This document shows positions 1 to 9,743 of a stretch of 64,000 bases of DNA, one piece after another (within the stretch, counting starts at the first letter, position 1; each line of letters begins with the position of its first letter). The notes beneath the pieces are model-generated. The model had not been told where the DNA came from, searched no databases, and saw only the letters and a list, made by a program, of their open reading frames with translations. The DNA lies in assembly GCA_023159155.1 (NCBI GenBank), contig JAJNNX010000006.1:558001-622000 (forward strand), given 5' to 3'. This DNA comes from Ustulina deusta. Taxonomy: Eukaryota > Ascomycota > Sordariomycetes > Xylariales > Xylariaceae. The translations under genes were made by a program, and so were the position numbers.

Positions 1-554
1 TCCGTCGTGCAGAAGCACAACATCGCCACCGCCGTCGATCTTCCCGAACAGAGAAGCCGCGAGTTCAACCAGCCGAGGTTTCCGGACTCGTGGCGCCATC
101 AGTGGACTTTGGTTCCCAAGGCTGACATGCCCATTGATGTTCTTGAGGTATGTCCTTGTCATTTGGCATAGACCATTCCCCGCCCATCCTTTTCAAGATA
201 TCCTGATAGCTGACATTTCGACTGCTGAAGTGGTATATCTCTGTCATCAGAACCGAGACTAACCGAGTTGTTCAATCCTTGGAGATCTATCAGAGAATGC
301 CTCTCCAGGGCATGATGGAGGGTCTGGATGGCTATTGGGGTTTCTTTTGGGCCGAGGTTAATTTCCCTACTGGTCGGGCATGGGATAGAATGTCGCTTGC
401 CGAGTGCAACCGACTGGAGTGGCAAGCCATTGAGCGCATCATCAACCGTGCCATCCAGGGTGGCAATGTTCCTCCCTCATACACATCTGGGTCCTATCAT
501 ATCAATTCAGCACCCACGAACGGCCCTACCCGTCTTACTTATCGAGGGCACTAG
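1..554 (+). CDS. C-terminal part of an unrecognised protein, two exons
   Basis: The gene enters from beyond the left edge. Frame 1 is open from base 1 to 147 (49 codons) and ends at a good donor (gtatgt, 148). An actaac branch site at 258-263 is followed by a CAG acceptor at 291-293, after which phase is kept and the second exon runs to TAG at 552-554. An acceptor at 284 would also keep phase and adds three residues. The visible tail is about 135 residues. It contains a Gly/Trp/Phe-rich stretch (LDGYWGFFWAEVNF) and an amphipathic stretch (LEWQAIERIINRAIQ), with no motif I can name. Reading across the intron in one frame and the composition support real coding; the function is unknown. The start lies outside the window. 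Confidence 0.55.
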
Positions 555-2132
555 GCGATGTGGAATCGGTTGCCATTGTTGGTCTTAGTGGGCGACCTGA
601 CACAAGTTTCCTCCTCCCTCGAGAACCATTTCCTTTTCACATCTCTTTGCTTTTTTGCCCTACGTCTTTTTATTTTCGGAGCTGGGCCGAGACTGGGTAC
701 ACGGCTTGCAAGATTGAGGGGATTCGCAGCATCTTCGACATTTTGCAAATGGAATTGAAGAGTGTTGCAACACTGAACGAAATTATGCGGTTTGGCTTGG
801 CGTTGCTCACGCACGCTCACGAGTTTGAGACTGCACAATATCGATACCATACAGGATGAGGATGTCTTGGTGATGACATAATGTGTTGCCGTTTTGCGGC
901 TGACGTGGGACGTAATGATGATGGCCTTACCTTTCTTCCCCGGTCTTGCGCGGACTCGAACTCTGCCGGCTGAACAAAGTGACAGTTAACTTTTGGCTAA
1001 TGCCCGAATGGTTGCTTGGAGAACCTGATCGGCGGCAGGTATTTCGTCACATGGCCGTGGATCATTACGGTGGCGGGCATTTTCGTGGACTAGACATGAC
1101 AGAAAAGTACCACATATATAGTTTGCTTGTTGCACCTGGAGGTGAAAAAGACTGCGGACTAGGGATAGGTGAATATACGGACAGGGCTGACCAGCTCAAC
1201 AGACACATATGGATGGAGGTAATTTGCCAGGATCACAGGTAATTCTCTCACGCAGCCAGTCTGCCGGTTGTCCTTTGTTTCTCCGTACATAACATACCAT
1301 ACATTCATAGTCGAGGTAGTCCGCCATGGACCAATACCTATAATCTTCCATAAGACTGGTTGTGCTGTTTGACGTGAAATTACGCGAATGATAATTTTAA
1401 GACAGACCATCTTTGGATGCCTTGGAGAGCCAAGGTGTACTGTCATCATGGATTATCTGTTGACAAATGTGATATGGCATCTCATGACATATGTTGCATC
1501 AACAAGAGAAGGGAGGGGGCATAAATGAATACAGTAATGGGATGAAGTTGAATGGAGGGGAAATAATCCATCCCTGATTGGATGATGCGTCATTGGTTGT
1601 CTTCAACAGCCCACTTTCCTTGTTTGGCCGAAGCAGATACCTAGGTAGATACTTGGGTACCTCAGCTTACACCATTCCGCGGAGGGACTGGTTTCCCCTC
1701 TCAGCCATCGACCACTCCATTTCGATGCAACCTTCTGTCTACACCACCACCACCGCCGCCGCCGCCACCGTCAACCACTGCACCATCTCGCCTCCCCGCC
1801 AACCCACGATAGCACCGACTCCGGCTCAAGCTGAAACAAGCTATTCCACATACACACACGCCAACCTCGCAACTAGAACAGGAGACTGGAACGGTACGAG
1901 TGCATCAATCAACCAATTGTCGCGCCTGCTGGGGCATTACCAGAGCCGAGCAGGAATATAGAGCGAGAGTAGGGGTGGCTACCCCGAAACAACCGTCAAA
2001 ACGGCGTCCTCCGAGCAAGAACCGGCTGGTGGCGTCCCGCCCAAGCCGCCGGCCCAGAACACGGCCACAACCACCAACACCAGCGCGGTGGCCAGCACGC
2101 CTCGCGGCATGGCCAGCATGGCTCGCCCGATA
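555..2132. other. Intergenic region, 5' side of SNX3
   Basis: Short overlapping ORFs here lack codon bias or family features. From about 1725 to 2132 the sequence is Pro/Thr/Ala-rich in frame with SNX3 but is broken by TAG at 1959. No splice junction that restores the frame was found, so I treat it as 5' leader. One copy of the TACCTAGGTA-type motif lies near 1640. Confidence 0.5.
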
Positions 2133-3047
2133 ATGCAGTCCATGCCAGACACGCGACACCAGTCCTTCGACGAGATCTACGGGCCCCCCGAGAACTTCCT
2201 CGAGATCGAGGTGCGTGCCTCCTGTCGCGAAGAACGTCGTGATCATTCCCTCTCGCGAAAACCGCCTCCCTTTCTCCCGCGCAAGATCCGTGTCGTGATG
2301 ACGAGGAGATATCGCATCCCGGCGCATATTGTCTCACGAGCTCCCCCGCTTCACTCGCCCCCGTGCCCTTGGTCACGAGACCATACGCATATCTCTCTCC
2401 CGAAAGACTGACACTGTCTGCGCATAGGTCCGCAACCCGCGCACGCACGGCACGTCGCGGCACATGTACACCGACTACGAGATCGTCTGCCGGACCAACA
2501 TCCCCGCCTTCAAGCTGCGCCAGAGCAGCGTGCGCCGGCGGTACAGCGACTTCGAGTACTTCCGGGACATCCTCGAGCGCGAGAGCGCGCGCGTCACCAT
2601 CCCGCCCCTCCCCGGCAAGGTCTTCACCAACCGCTTCTCCGACGACGTCATCGAGGGCCGGCGCGCCGGTCTCGAAAAGTTCCTCAAGATCGTCGTCGGC
2701 CACCCGCTCCTGCAGACGGGCAGCAAAGTGCTCGCCGCTTTTGTACAGGGTGAGTCTTCTCTTAGGCGTGCGATTCGTAGATGGCCTGTGACACTTATGC
2801 GCGCAATGTGTTCCTTGCCTTGGATACGCTTGGGCGACTTGAGTGCGACTGCTCAAATCATGTAGCGACCTCATCTATCTCCATATGGTTGGAGACCGAT
2901 CGCCAACCTTGATCCCAGGGGTGGCAGTTTCGGATCACGGTGCGCACGTGCGCGCAGGGTTGAGATTTTATTTTATTTTAGTTTACTGTCATAAGAGATA
3001 CGCTGACACCCCCGACAGACCCTAACTGGGACCGCAACGCGTGGTGA
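2133..3047 (+). CDS. SNX3: Sorting nexin-3 (PX-domain retromer adaptor)
   Basis: This is the SNX3/Grd19 orthologue, a small PX-domain protein. The family binds PI3P on early endosomes and acts with retromer to recycle membrane cargo to the Golgi. Exons are 2133-2210, 2428-2749 and 3019-3047, giving 142 aa, the usual family length. The N-terminus has [18 protein letters not shown]. The PX core carries [10 protein letters not shown] (PI3P-binding basic patch), IPPLPGK and [12 protein letters not shown]. The third exon encodes only the conserved tail DPNWDRNAW. Both introns have GT-AG ends, and intron 2 is long for a fungus (269 nt). ATG 2133 (MQSMPD) was chosen because it gives the family length; in-frame ATGs at 2109 and 2118 would add up to eight residues. 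Identity is secure. Confidence 0.93.
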
Positions 3048-4803
3048 CTGCGTCTATTCGACTCGTGGACCTCGTCGCCCGGCCGCACGCCGCGCAAGCT
3101 GCGGAAACGGAGCCTACCCGTGCGCTATTTCGAGGCACGGCAGTATGTACATCTAGAAGCGTCTGTGTCCGGGCCAAGGCCGACGAATCACGGCAGCACC
3201 GCCATCGCAACCACCGGCTGGGAGGAGGGAAACGAGACGACGGCCGGCCCGAGCGTGAACGGAAGATGAAAAAAAAAACCCGACCGAGCAAAGATTACAT
3301 GCGGGAATAGATCGACGGCAGAACGGACATCCCCCTGGATTCGAAGCACCTCGGCTTGTAGACATAACCAACCTTTTTATCTCTCTCTCCTCTTCAGATT
3401 TTTGGGGGGCAGGGGTTGAAGCGACATTTCGGCTTGGGGAAATACATGTTTGAATTCATTGTAAGTCGGAGAATCATGTGTACAGGAAAGCAAGAACAAG
3501 GCATGAAATGAGAATGAGTGAGGAGGATATATCCAAGTGGGGGGGTTTTCCGAGCAAAACGAGAAGGCTCGAAGAAGGAAAATTGACGGTGAATTTTTTG
3601 GGGGGGGGGTTTTTTTCTTGTTTTCTTCTCTTTTCCTTTTTCTCTCTCTCTGCCTCTTGTCTCGATGAGACCGCATTGGGGATGGAGTATATGTACTTAA
3701 GGTAGCAGCATGTTACAGCGTTGCGTGGACTTTGAAGATGAGTTATGGTGATGATATCAAAAAAAGAGAAAAAATTTATCACTTCCTTACTTCTTTTTTT
3801 TTTCTTCTTTCTTTCTAAATCCTAGAGTTCGGGTTCAGTTCCACGTCATCAATCACTGCGTCCATTGCTTATTTAGATAGCAAACAACTAACTAACCTTG
3901 CAACACCTAGATCGTCTAGTCTAGCTAGAGCTGATGATGCAAGCAAGGCGATAACGGTTATGTTAGGTTTTTTTTTTAATCGGCCACCGGGACGTTTCAG
4001 GTTATGTCATGTTTTGTTTCGTTGTATTATACAATAGGATCGAGCCAGTCTCAATCGCTTCCATGGATTGCGGTTGCGACGGGGAATTGCGATCCTAGCT
4101 ATTTGTCTGGCTTTCGCCGTGTTTATATTACAACGTGAGATGTGCAGATATCTCCCCCTCCCCCCTCGGTGAATCATCCACTCATCTGTAAGACAAGAAC
4201 CAAGTGGTGATTGGGCGATATGAGACGTTGGGGCGATTCGGTGGGTGACGTCCTCCATGTTATGTTAGTACAGAAGCTCGTTTTGTTTATGCGTTCTACC
4301 CCAAATGCGATTTCGCCAGGCGGGAACCCTCCCCTTCCCTTTCACGCTGCACAATTGTACTCGTGATTAGCTCCGCCATCCTAATCCTGTCTATGTTACC
4401 TTATCTTGCCTATTGGAGATGCATCGATTCGCGGAAAAACACCGTGGTGTGCCCAGGTCTATGTGATATACAATTCGTACCCCCGACGCTGTTTGGAAGA
4501 GTTGTTGATGGTGGCGGTATTGGCTGCAGTGTTGGTACAATGGTCCGCTTCGTGATTGAGCGAATTAGATTACGAGGTCGAAAGGAGTACTTTGCGACCA
4601 TCGACTCCGACTATCCCATCAAGAATGAGGACGATGGGAGGTAGTATTCCGTCCAAGTCATACGAGCGAGTTGCGAGTTTGGGGCGATAAGTAGGAAAAA
4701 GCGGTTGTGTGGTGGTACAAGGGCGGACGGTGCACACAAAGTCCAAGTCATTTCAACTTGAGAGAAACACGACCAAGTGGAGCGGTTCGTGATGCGAGCA
4801 AGC
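3048..4803. other. Intergenic region between convergent SNX3 and RIM2
   Basis: The region contains homopolymer and CT-rich tracts (A run near 3270, G then T runs near 3600-3615, T runs near 3790 and 3970), probably within 3' UTRs. ORFs here are low-complexity shadows. Nothing further is recognisable. Confidence 0.5.
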
Positions 4804-6106
4804 TCAGCTCTTCACGCCGAGTAATGAGAGAATGCCCTCGTACATGCCAAACATGATGACCGCCGAAGGAATTGTGCGCATGAGATGGGGTGTCAGGCCA
4901 CCGTATAGCCCGATGAAGCCCTCCTCCTTCCACACGAGAGTGAAGCACTGTACGAGGCCCGTGTACTTGGGGCGTCCATCTGCCATAGGCGCCTGTCTGA
5001 GTCTTGTTCTTGCGACCTAGAAACGATCAGGTTGTTTGGCACTCGTCCTCAAACATGTGTTGTAGCAATTGGAGGTGTGTGGCTTACCTCATGTGGGTAT
5101 GTCAGTATGGCCGCCAGACCTTTGGCGGCCCCCGCACCCATCGCATTGCCCGTCCAGTTGACCATGTGATCCCACCAGGTCTTCTCACGACCACTAGCGA
5201 TGATATGCTCTTCGCGAAGCCGTAACCGCCTCTTCAATTCCTCATACATAACCCATTGTAATGTAGTCTCGGTGACACCCAGATAGCTAGCGCTGAGACC
5301 CTTGAAGAAGCCCCTGGGTCCCTCGTCCCGCATGACCTGTCTGATACAGTCCCAGCTATTTCGGTACCGTCGCGTGCCCACGTCGCCTCTGCGCTCTGCC
5401 TTATTCTTGTCAAGCTGCAGCCGAGTCTTGACCAGCCAGATGGGGTTCGTGGCCGTGCCAGTTGCGATTCCAGCAGTGACTGCGCTCGCTAGGTGCACAA
5501 CTGGGTTTGTAGGCCCCAGGCCGGTCCACTCCGAGTAGGTGCGCTTGCCCATCGGGTATACGTAGAAGTTGATGCTCCTAGCCGGTATGACTCCAACAAG
5601 ATTGGGCCCTAGCCCCTTGAATAGCGCGCGCCAGCCTTCCAACCGGTGCACGTCGCGCAAGATATGGATTGTTTCGGCTAAGTGGTAGGACACCGACTGG
5701 AGGGGGCTCAGACGGGGGTGGCCAGCAGCAGCTCGGGCGGCCCGGAGCTGGGCCTGGTAGAAGTCGGATTGCAGCCGAGTCTTGAGGACATCGAGGGGTG
5801 CGGTGAGAACAGAGGCTGTCATGCCGCCGGTTCTGTTTCCGAAGTCCGAATTAGCGCGACATGCAGACACAAGAGACACAGGATGCGGCCGAAGCATGGT
5901 TCTAGTGCTCTTGCTCTAGCCCAGTGCTTCGAGTCCGATACGTACGCGCCAGCGACAAAATACGGCCACGACTTGGAGAAGGGCGATATCTTGGTTGTCG
6001 GCGTCGGCACCGGCGTCGCTTCGCCGAGCTCTCTGGATTGCGCGAGAGGTGATTGCGCTGCCGTGTAGGCCGCGCTCTCACGCCGTTGCTTGGCAGTGCT
6101 GGCCAT
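4804..6106 (-). CDS. RIM2: Mitochondrial pyrimidine nucleotide carrier (Rim2 type)
   Basis: This is a mitochondrial carrier (SLC25 fold, six membrane helices) closest to yeast Rim2 and animal SLC25A33/36, which exchange pyrimidine nucleotides across the inner membrane and support mitochondrial DNA maintenance. Exons on the minus strand are 6106-5946, 5832-5088 and 5016-4804, giving 372 aa; yeast Rim2 is of similar length. The three carrier signatures are visible: PLDVLKTRLQ, NPIWLVKTRLQLDK and YPHEVARTRLRQ. The last spans the second intron, which confirms the splice. Other Rim2-like blocks are RRYRNSWDCIRQV, GLSASYLGVTETTLQWVMYE and GLTPHLMRTIPSAVIMFG. A long loop after repeat 1 (about residues 80-110) is also typical of Rim2. 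ATG 6106 begins MASTAKQRR; an in-frame ATG further upstream is less likely. Confidence 0.93.
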
Positions 6107-6909
6107 TGTATGTGTGCTGCAGCAGTGCCTGGCGCATGGAATGGCCACTAGCCTGTCGGCGCCAGAAGACAAACGAGCGCAAAATGGGCGCTCAATGTGT
6201 GCTCAATCTGGACAACCGAGACACCGCAGCGTCTCTCCCGTTCGAGATCTTCGTGGGGAGGCGTAGCAGCCGTTCCGTAGCGTTGCTTAACCGTTCAGTG
6301 AGACACACAAGGTGACGATATCTCGCTACTCGCTGAACACATGGGCGGCTGGGCGGGGAGGGAGAGCTACTTGTGTATCGGTGCAAGATGTAAATACCTG
6401 GTGGCACAATATCAACTTTTTTTGACCTTTTTTTCCTTCTATCGATGGGGCTCTGACGCCACAGATTCCTTATCGGGACGCGTCGCTTTTCTTCTGGTGC
6501 TCGGGACATTTACGTTAGTGGGGCCCCATTCATCTAATCTAGGTACGTATCGGGCTCATGCAGTGCACCCCTCCGACACCTGAGAAAATGTACAAATAAA
6601 TGTATTGGCTGAATGGGTGGCTGAATGGGTGGCTGAGGTGTCTCAGTCTTCAATACCTACATACATACTTACCTAGGTACCTATCTCTATCTATTGAACA
6701 CTAGCCACAAAAGCCAATGGCAGTGAAGTGAAGGCAACCGATTTGTTCATTCCATGTCTACAGAATTCACAGATATGAATAGAATAACACTGAGTGTTTT
6801 ATGCCGGCCTTTGGAACATATGCATTGGCTTGCTTTTTGTCAGCTCATTGAACCCCCCTGGTAGATATTCCAGTGGTGATTATTCCATTGCTTCACTGCT
6901 CTTTTGATA
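6107..6909. other. Intergenic region upstream of RIM2
   Basis: No gene seen. It contains a short direct repeat (gctgaatgggtg twice, near 6608-6635) and clustered TACCTAGGTACC-type motifs near 6540 and 6670. Confidence 0.5.
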
Positions 6910-7308
6910 TCAGCTGCCCTTCGAGGGCTCGATGAAATCCCAAGTGTTTCCATACAAATCTTCAAACACGGCAACAATGCCATATGGCATGGTTCGAGGC
7001 TGTTCAAGGAACTTGACCCCCTTTTCTAGGAAGCTCTTGTGGTCGCGCGAGAAGTCATCCGTGGCTAAGAAGAACCCGACCCTGCCCCCTGTCTGCTTCC
7101 CAATCGCTGTTTTCTGCATGTCTGTTGTGGCCTTCGCCAGCACAAGCGCGGCGCCGTCCTTTCCTGGTTTGAGGACAACCCAGCGCTTGCCTTCGCCCTG
7201 TGGTGTGTCTTCCACACAGTCAAAGCCCAGCACCCCGCAGTAATACGCCTTCGCGCGGTCGTAGTCGTCCACAACCAATGTGACTTGGAAGAGGGAACGG
7301 TTCGCCAT
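6910..7308 (-). CDS. VOC-superfamily (glyoxalase/bleomycin-resistance fold) protein
   Basis: An intronless 132-aa gene encoding one complete vicinal-oxygen-chelate module. It opens with the typical first strand and helix (FQVTLVVDDYDRAKAYYCGVLGF), continues with RWVVLKPG and a central FFLATDDFSRDHKSFLEKGVKF segment, and closes with the conserved EDLYGNTWDFIEP, whose Glu is the usual C-terminal metal ligand position. Single-module members work as dimers on small reactive metabolites; substrate cannot be inferred here. The start ATG 7308 (MANRSLFQ) is the only sensible one, since the domain begins at residue 6. No signal peptide or membrane segment, so probably cytosolic. Family call is firm, reaction unknown. 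Confidence 0.88.
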   Translation of the reverse strand: MANRSLFQVTLVVDDYDRAKAYYCGVLGFDCVEDTPQGEGKRWVVLKPGKDGAALVLAKATTDMQKTAIGKQTGGRVGFFLATDDFSRDHKSFLEKGVKFLEQPRTMPYGIVAVFEDLYGNTWDFIEPSKGS

Positions 7309-7817
7309 TGTGGCGTGTGGGGACTGAATAATGAATTATGATACTATTAGGGTTGGAGCTGGTGTATTAACAACTGGTGCGCAATCTGCGAAGTTTTGAG
7401 TTGGACTTATGATAGAATCTCCACGTTTGAACGACGCTGTGGGGGCTCATACCCTACTTACATACATAGTGCAGTCCCAATGAGGAAGGCCACGTGCATC
7501 CCTTTCATCATGTACAGCACTATGTACCTAGGTGCACTATCGTGGCGGAAGATCCTCTGTGCTCCACCAATGCTGCACTGAGAATCAAACTCCCTTGGTG
7601 CTCCAGAATTTGAGAGGAGAGCGATGGCTGACACAGTCGTGACGATGTCAAGTTGTGCCTATCGTCGCAGGCGGTTGGCGACATCTTTCTCTCGACATGT
7701 AATCGTGGACTGAATGCATAATGCCGAGCACCTCTCTCTTCATTGTATGTACATGTTTTATTAGGCTGTTCATATGTTCTTGGCCGTCCTTTTATTAATA
7801 TAGTACAACTATAATCG
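7309..7817. other. Short intergenic region
   Basis: Lies between the VOC gene promoter and the 3' end of the Zn2Cys6 gene. The minus-strand ORF over 7520-8185 is a shadow of the Zn2Cys6 gene and its 3' UTR. One TACCTAGGTG motif occurs near 7525. Confidence 0.5.
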
Positions 7818-9743
7818 TTATTGACGGTGTTGGTTTTCGCGTACTGCTGCGTCTGCACGAGCTGATGCTGCTGAAGCGACTTGCCTGATTGTAGAATCAT
7901 GCCATGTGCCGTGCGTTGTTGTGTAGTTCGAGGCCTCCTCTGTAGAATATCGTTGGCGCGAGCTCGAGTCAATGTCCATGGAGTCGTCTCTATTGAGAGG
8001 TAAATTGCTGGGCCCTTTGCGCCATATCTCATCTGTTTGCCGGCCGAGAACAAGCCGCGACCCCGTCTTGCTCCCGGTGAACTCACCAACCCGGTCCCCT
8101 CCGACCCCGTGGTCACTAGTGCTCGGAGGCTGGCGTGGCGAGGCAAAGCTGCTCTTCCAAGACGCGTCTCTCGCCTCCTCTTCATCTTCGTCGCCTTCTC
8201 CGCCCATCTCTCCTTTTAATAGCGTCACTTCCTCTTCTGTCAGCTTCTTCCACGTGCACTTGGTATGCTTCTTGGTACAGCCTTGGCATGCCGTAAGGTG
8301 TTTGATACATTGTGTTTTTAGCCTTCGACAACGATCGCAGGGAGGCCTTATGATGTCCCCACGGGCCATCTTCTCAATTCTTGATGTTACTAGTATGCGG
8401 TTTTCTTCTTCGCAGTCTCTCACAGTAGACTCGGAGGTATAGCCGGGCGATGGTCGGTTACTATTCATCAAGTTATGTTGTTGTATAGAAGTTCTCGGTG
8501 TCGAAGAGGCGGTGCTCATGGGGTTTGGGGTGGGTGGAAGGGAACTGGCGGAAGATACCCGGTGATTAAAAGGTTGGGTCACCGGGGCCATGAATTGCTG
8601 CAGAAGATCCGCGTGTAAGTCATAGCCAGGGTTGGCACCGGCTTGCCGAATAGTGTTCACTGTCTGGAAACCCGATACTGGGCCCGACTGTGATGGGTGC
8701 CGCGAATGAATGGAGGCTTTCCTGCCGCTTAGTTGATAGTTAAGTTGGCGGGCTCTCCGAGCAACCTCGTCAGCCTTCTTGATCAGTACCTGAAGGCGTT
8801 GCTCGATAATCTCCACGGTAGCAAGCTCGGCGGTCTCGTCTTCCTCAAGTGGCTGTGGTGGCACAAGCCTGAACCTATCTAGAGCACCGGAGACGATTAG
8901 CCTCCAGTCATCCTCGCCAATTTCTACTTGAACACTTTTCAAGGGGAATTGGCAGTATCGTAGGCCGGTTGATGTAGATGATAGTTGGAACTCTTGCGGG
9001 TGTGACTTGGCGAAATCGACGATATCAAGCCAGGTCACAGGGTCTGGCGTAAACTGATTCTGGGGAGGAGTTGTCGTGATGGAGCCTTCGAATGCTCCCT
9101 CCATGGCTCTGAGGAGGCGGGAACCGGTGAGTTTCGCGCCCAAATTAAACGCGAGACTTTCATGTCTTTTTAATACACCTATCCCTCCGAGTTAGCTTAA
9201 GTTTACGGTTTGTATCAACAGAAATATGGCCAGTCGCGAAGGAAGTTGACTCGCCTTCATATTCATTAATAAGACCCAGGACATCAGAAAAGGCATCACT
9301 ATCGCCCTGGATAAGCTTGAGCTTCGCTGCCGGAGATCTTGAAAGGTAGTTTATAGGGACGGTGTTGCCTTCCATATCGGTCAGTGTTTGGCTCTATCTG
9401 TATACGTTTATGCGGACAGGGACTAGTGTCCATTTTTCTGAGCTGAAGAGGTACGGCAAGGAGCTATGTAGGAGCATGGACTGAAATATGGCATACAGAA
9501 AAACAAGAGGCTGGCAGCAGATGGGAAAATGGAGCTATTTTTAATTATATGATACCAGAAGCGCAGCACTAGATTGTGGGTCGTCTGCCATCTGTAATGA
9601 CGGGCGATGGGCAAAGAGGGAAAACATGACTTACCCGACTGGGGAGGCGGTGGTTGAGGGATACGGTCGTGTACCTGGCTGCCGTTATCATCGGCAATAT
9701 CGCGTTTTCGTTTATGTTGGTCGGTGTCAAGACTGTGCGCCAT
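7818..9743 (-). CDS. Zn2Cys6 binuclear-cluster protein with C-terminal cluster
   Basis: Downstream exons are well defined on the minus strand: 9591-9556, 9393-9255 and 9178-7818. The N-terminal half is a conserved-looking module (NYLSRSPAAKLKLIQGD, INEYEGVLKRHESLAFNLG, LEEDETAELATVEI). The zinc cluster comes late, PPCDRCRRLKTQC then ACQGCTKKHTKC, spacing C-x2-C-x6-C-x6-C-x2-C-x6-C, so this is not a classic activator with an N-terminal cluster and fungal_trans domain. Intron 9254-9179 uses a GC donor (gcgagt) with a gctaac branch site and TAG acceptor. The 5' end is uncertain: an exon from ATG 9743 (MAHSLDTDQHKRKRD, basic NLS-like) joins in frame only through a weak donor at gtacac (after NGSQ). 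The strong gtaagt donor at 9634 leads to a stop and would make the real start ATG 9591. Length is 511 or about 534 aa. A role in transcription is inferred. Confidence 0.8.

Noticed and set aside
560..859. 99-codon plus ORF after the left-edge gene
   Set aside because: Overlaps an equally long minus ORF, no family features, probably the 3' UTR of the first gene.
1578..1961. Pro/Thr/Ala-rich ORF upstream of SNX3 as an N-terminal exon
   Set aside because: Same frame as SNX3, but TAG at 1959 intervenes and none of the donor and acceptor pairs tried restores the frame. SNX3 already has its full family length without it.
1996..2874. 292-codon minus ORF over SNX3
   Set aside because: Antisense of the GC-rich SNX3 exons; SNX3 on the plus strand is certain.
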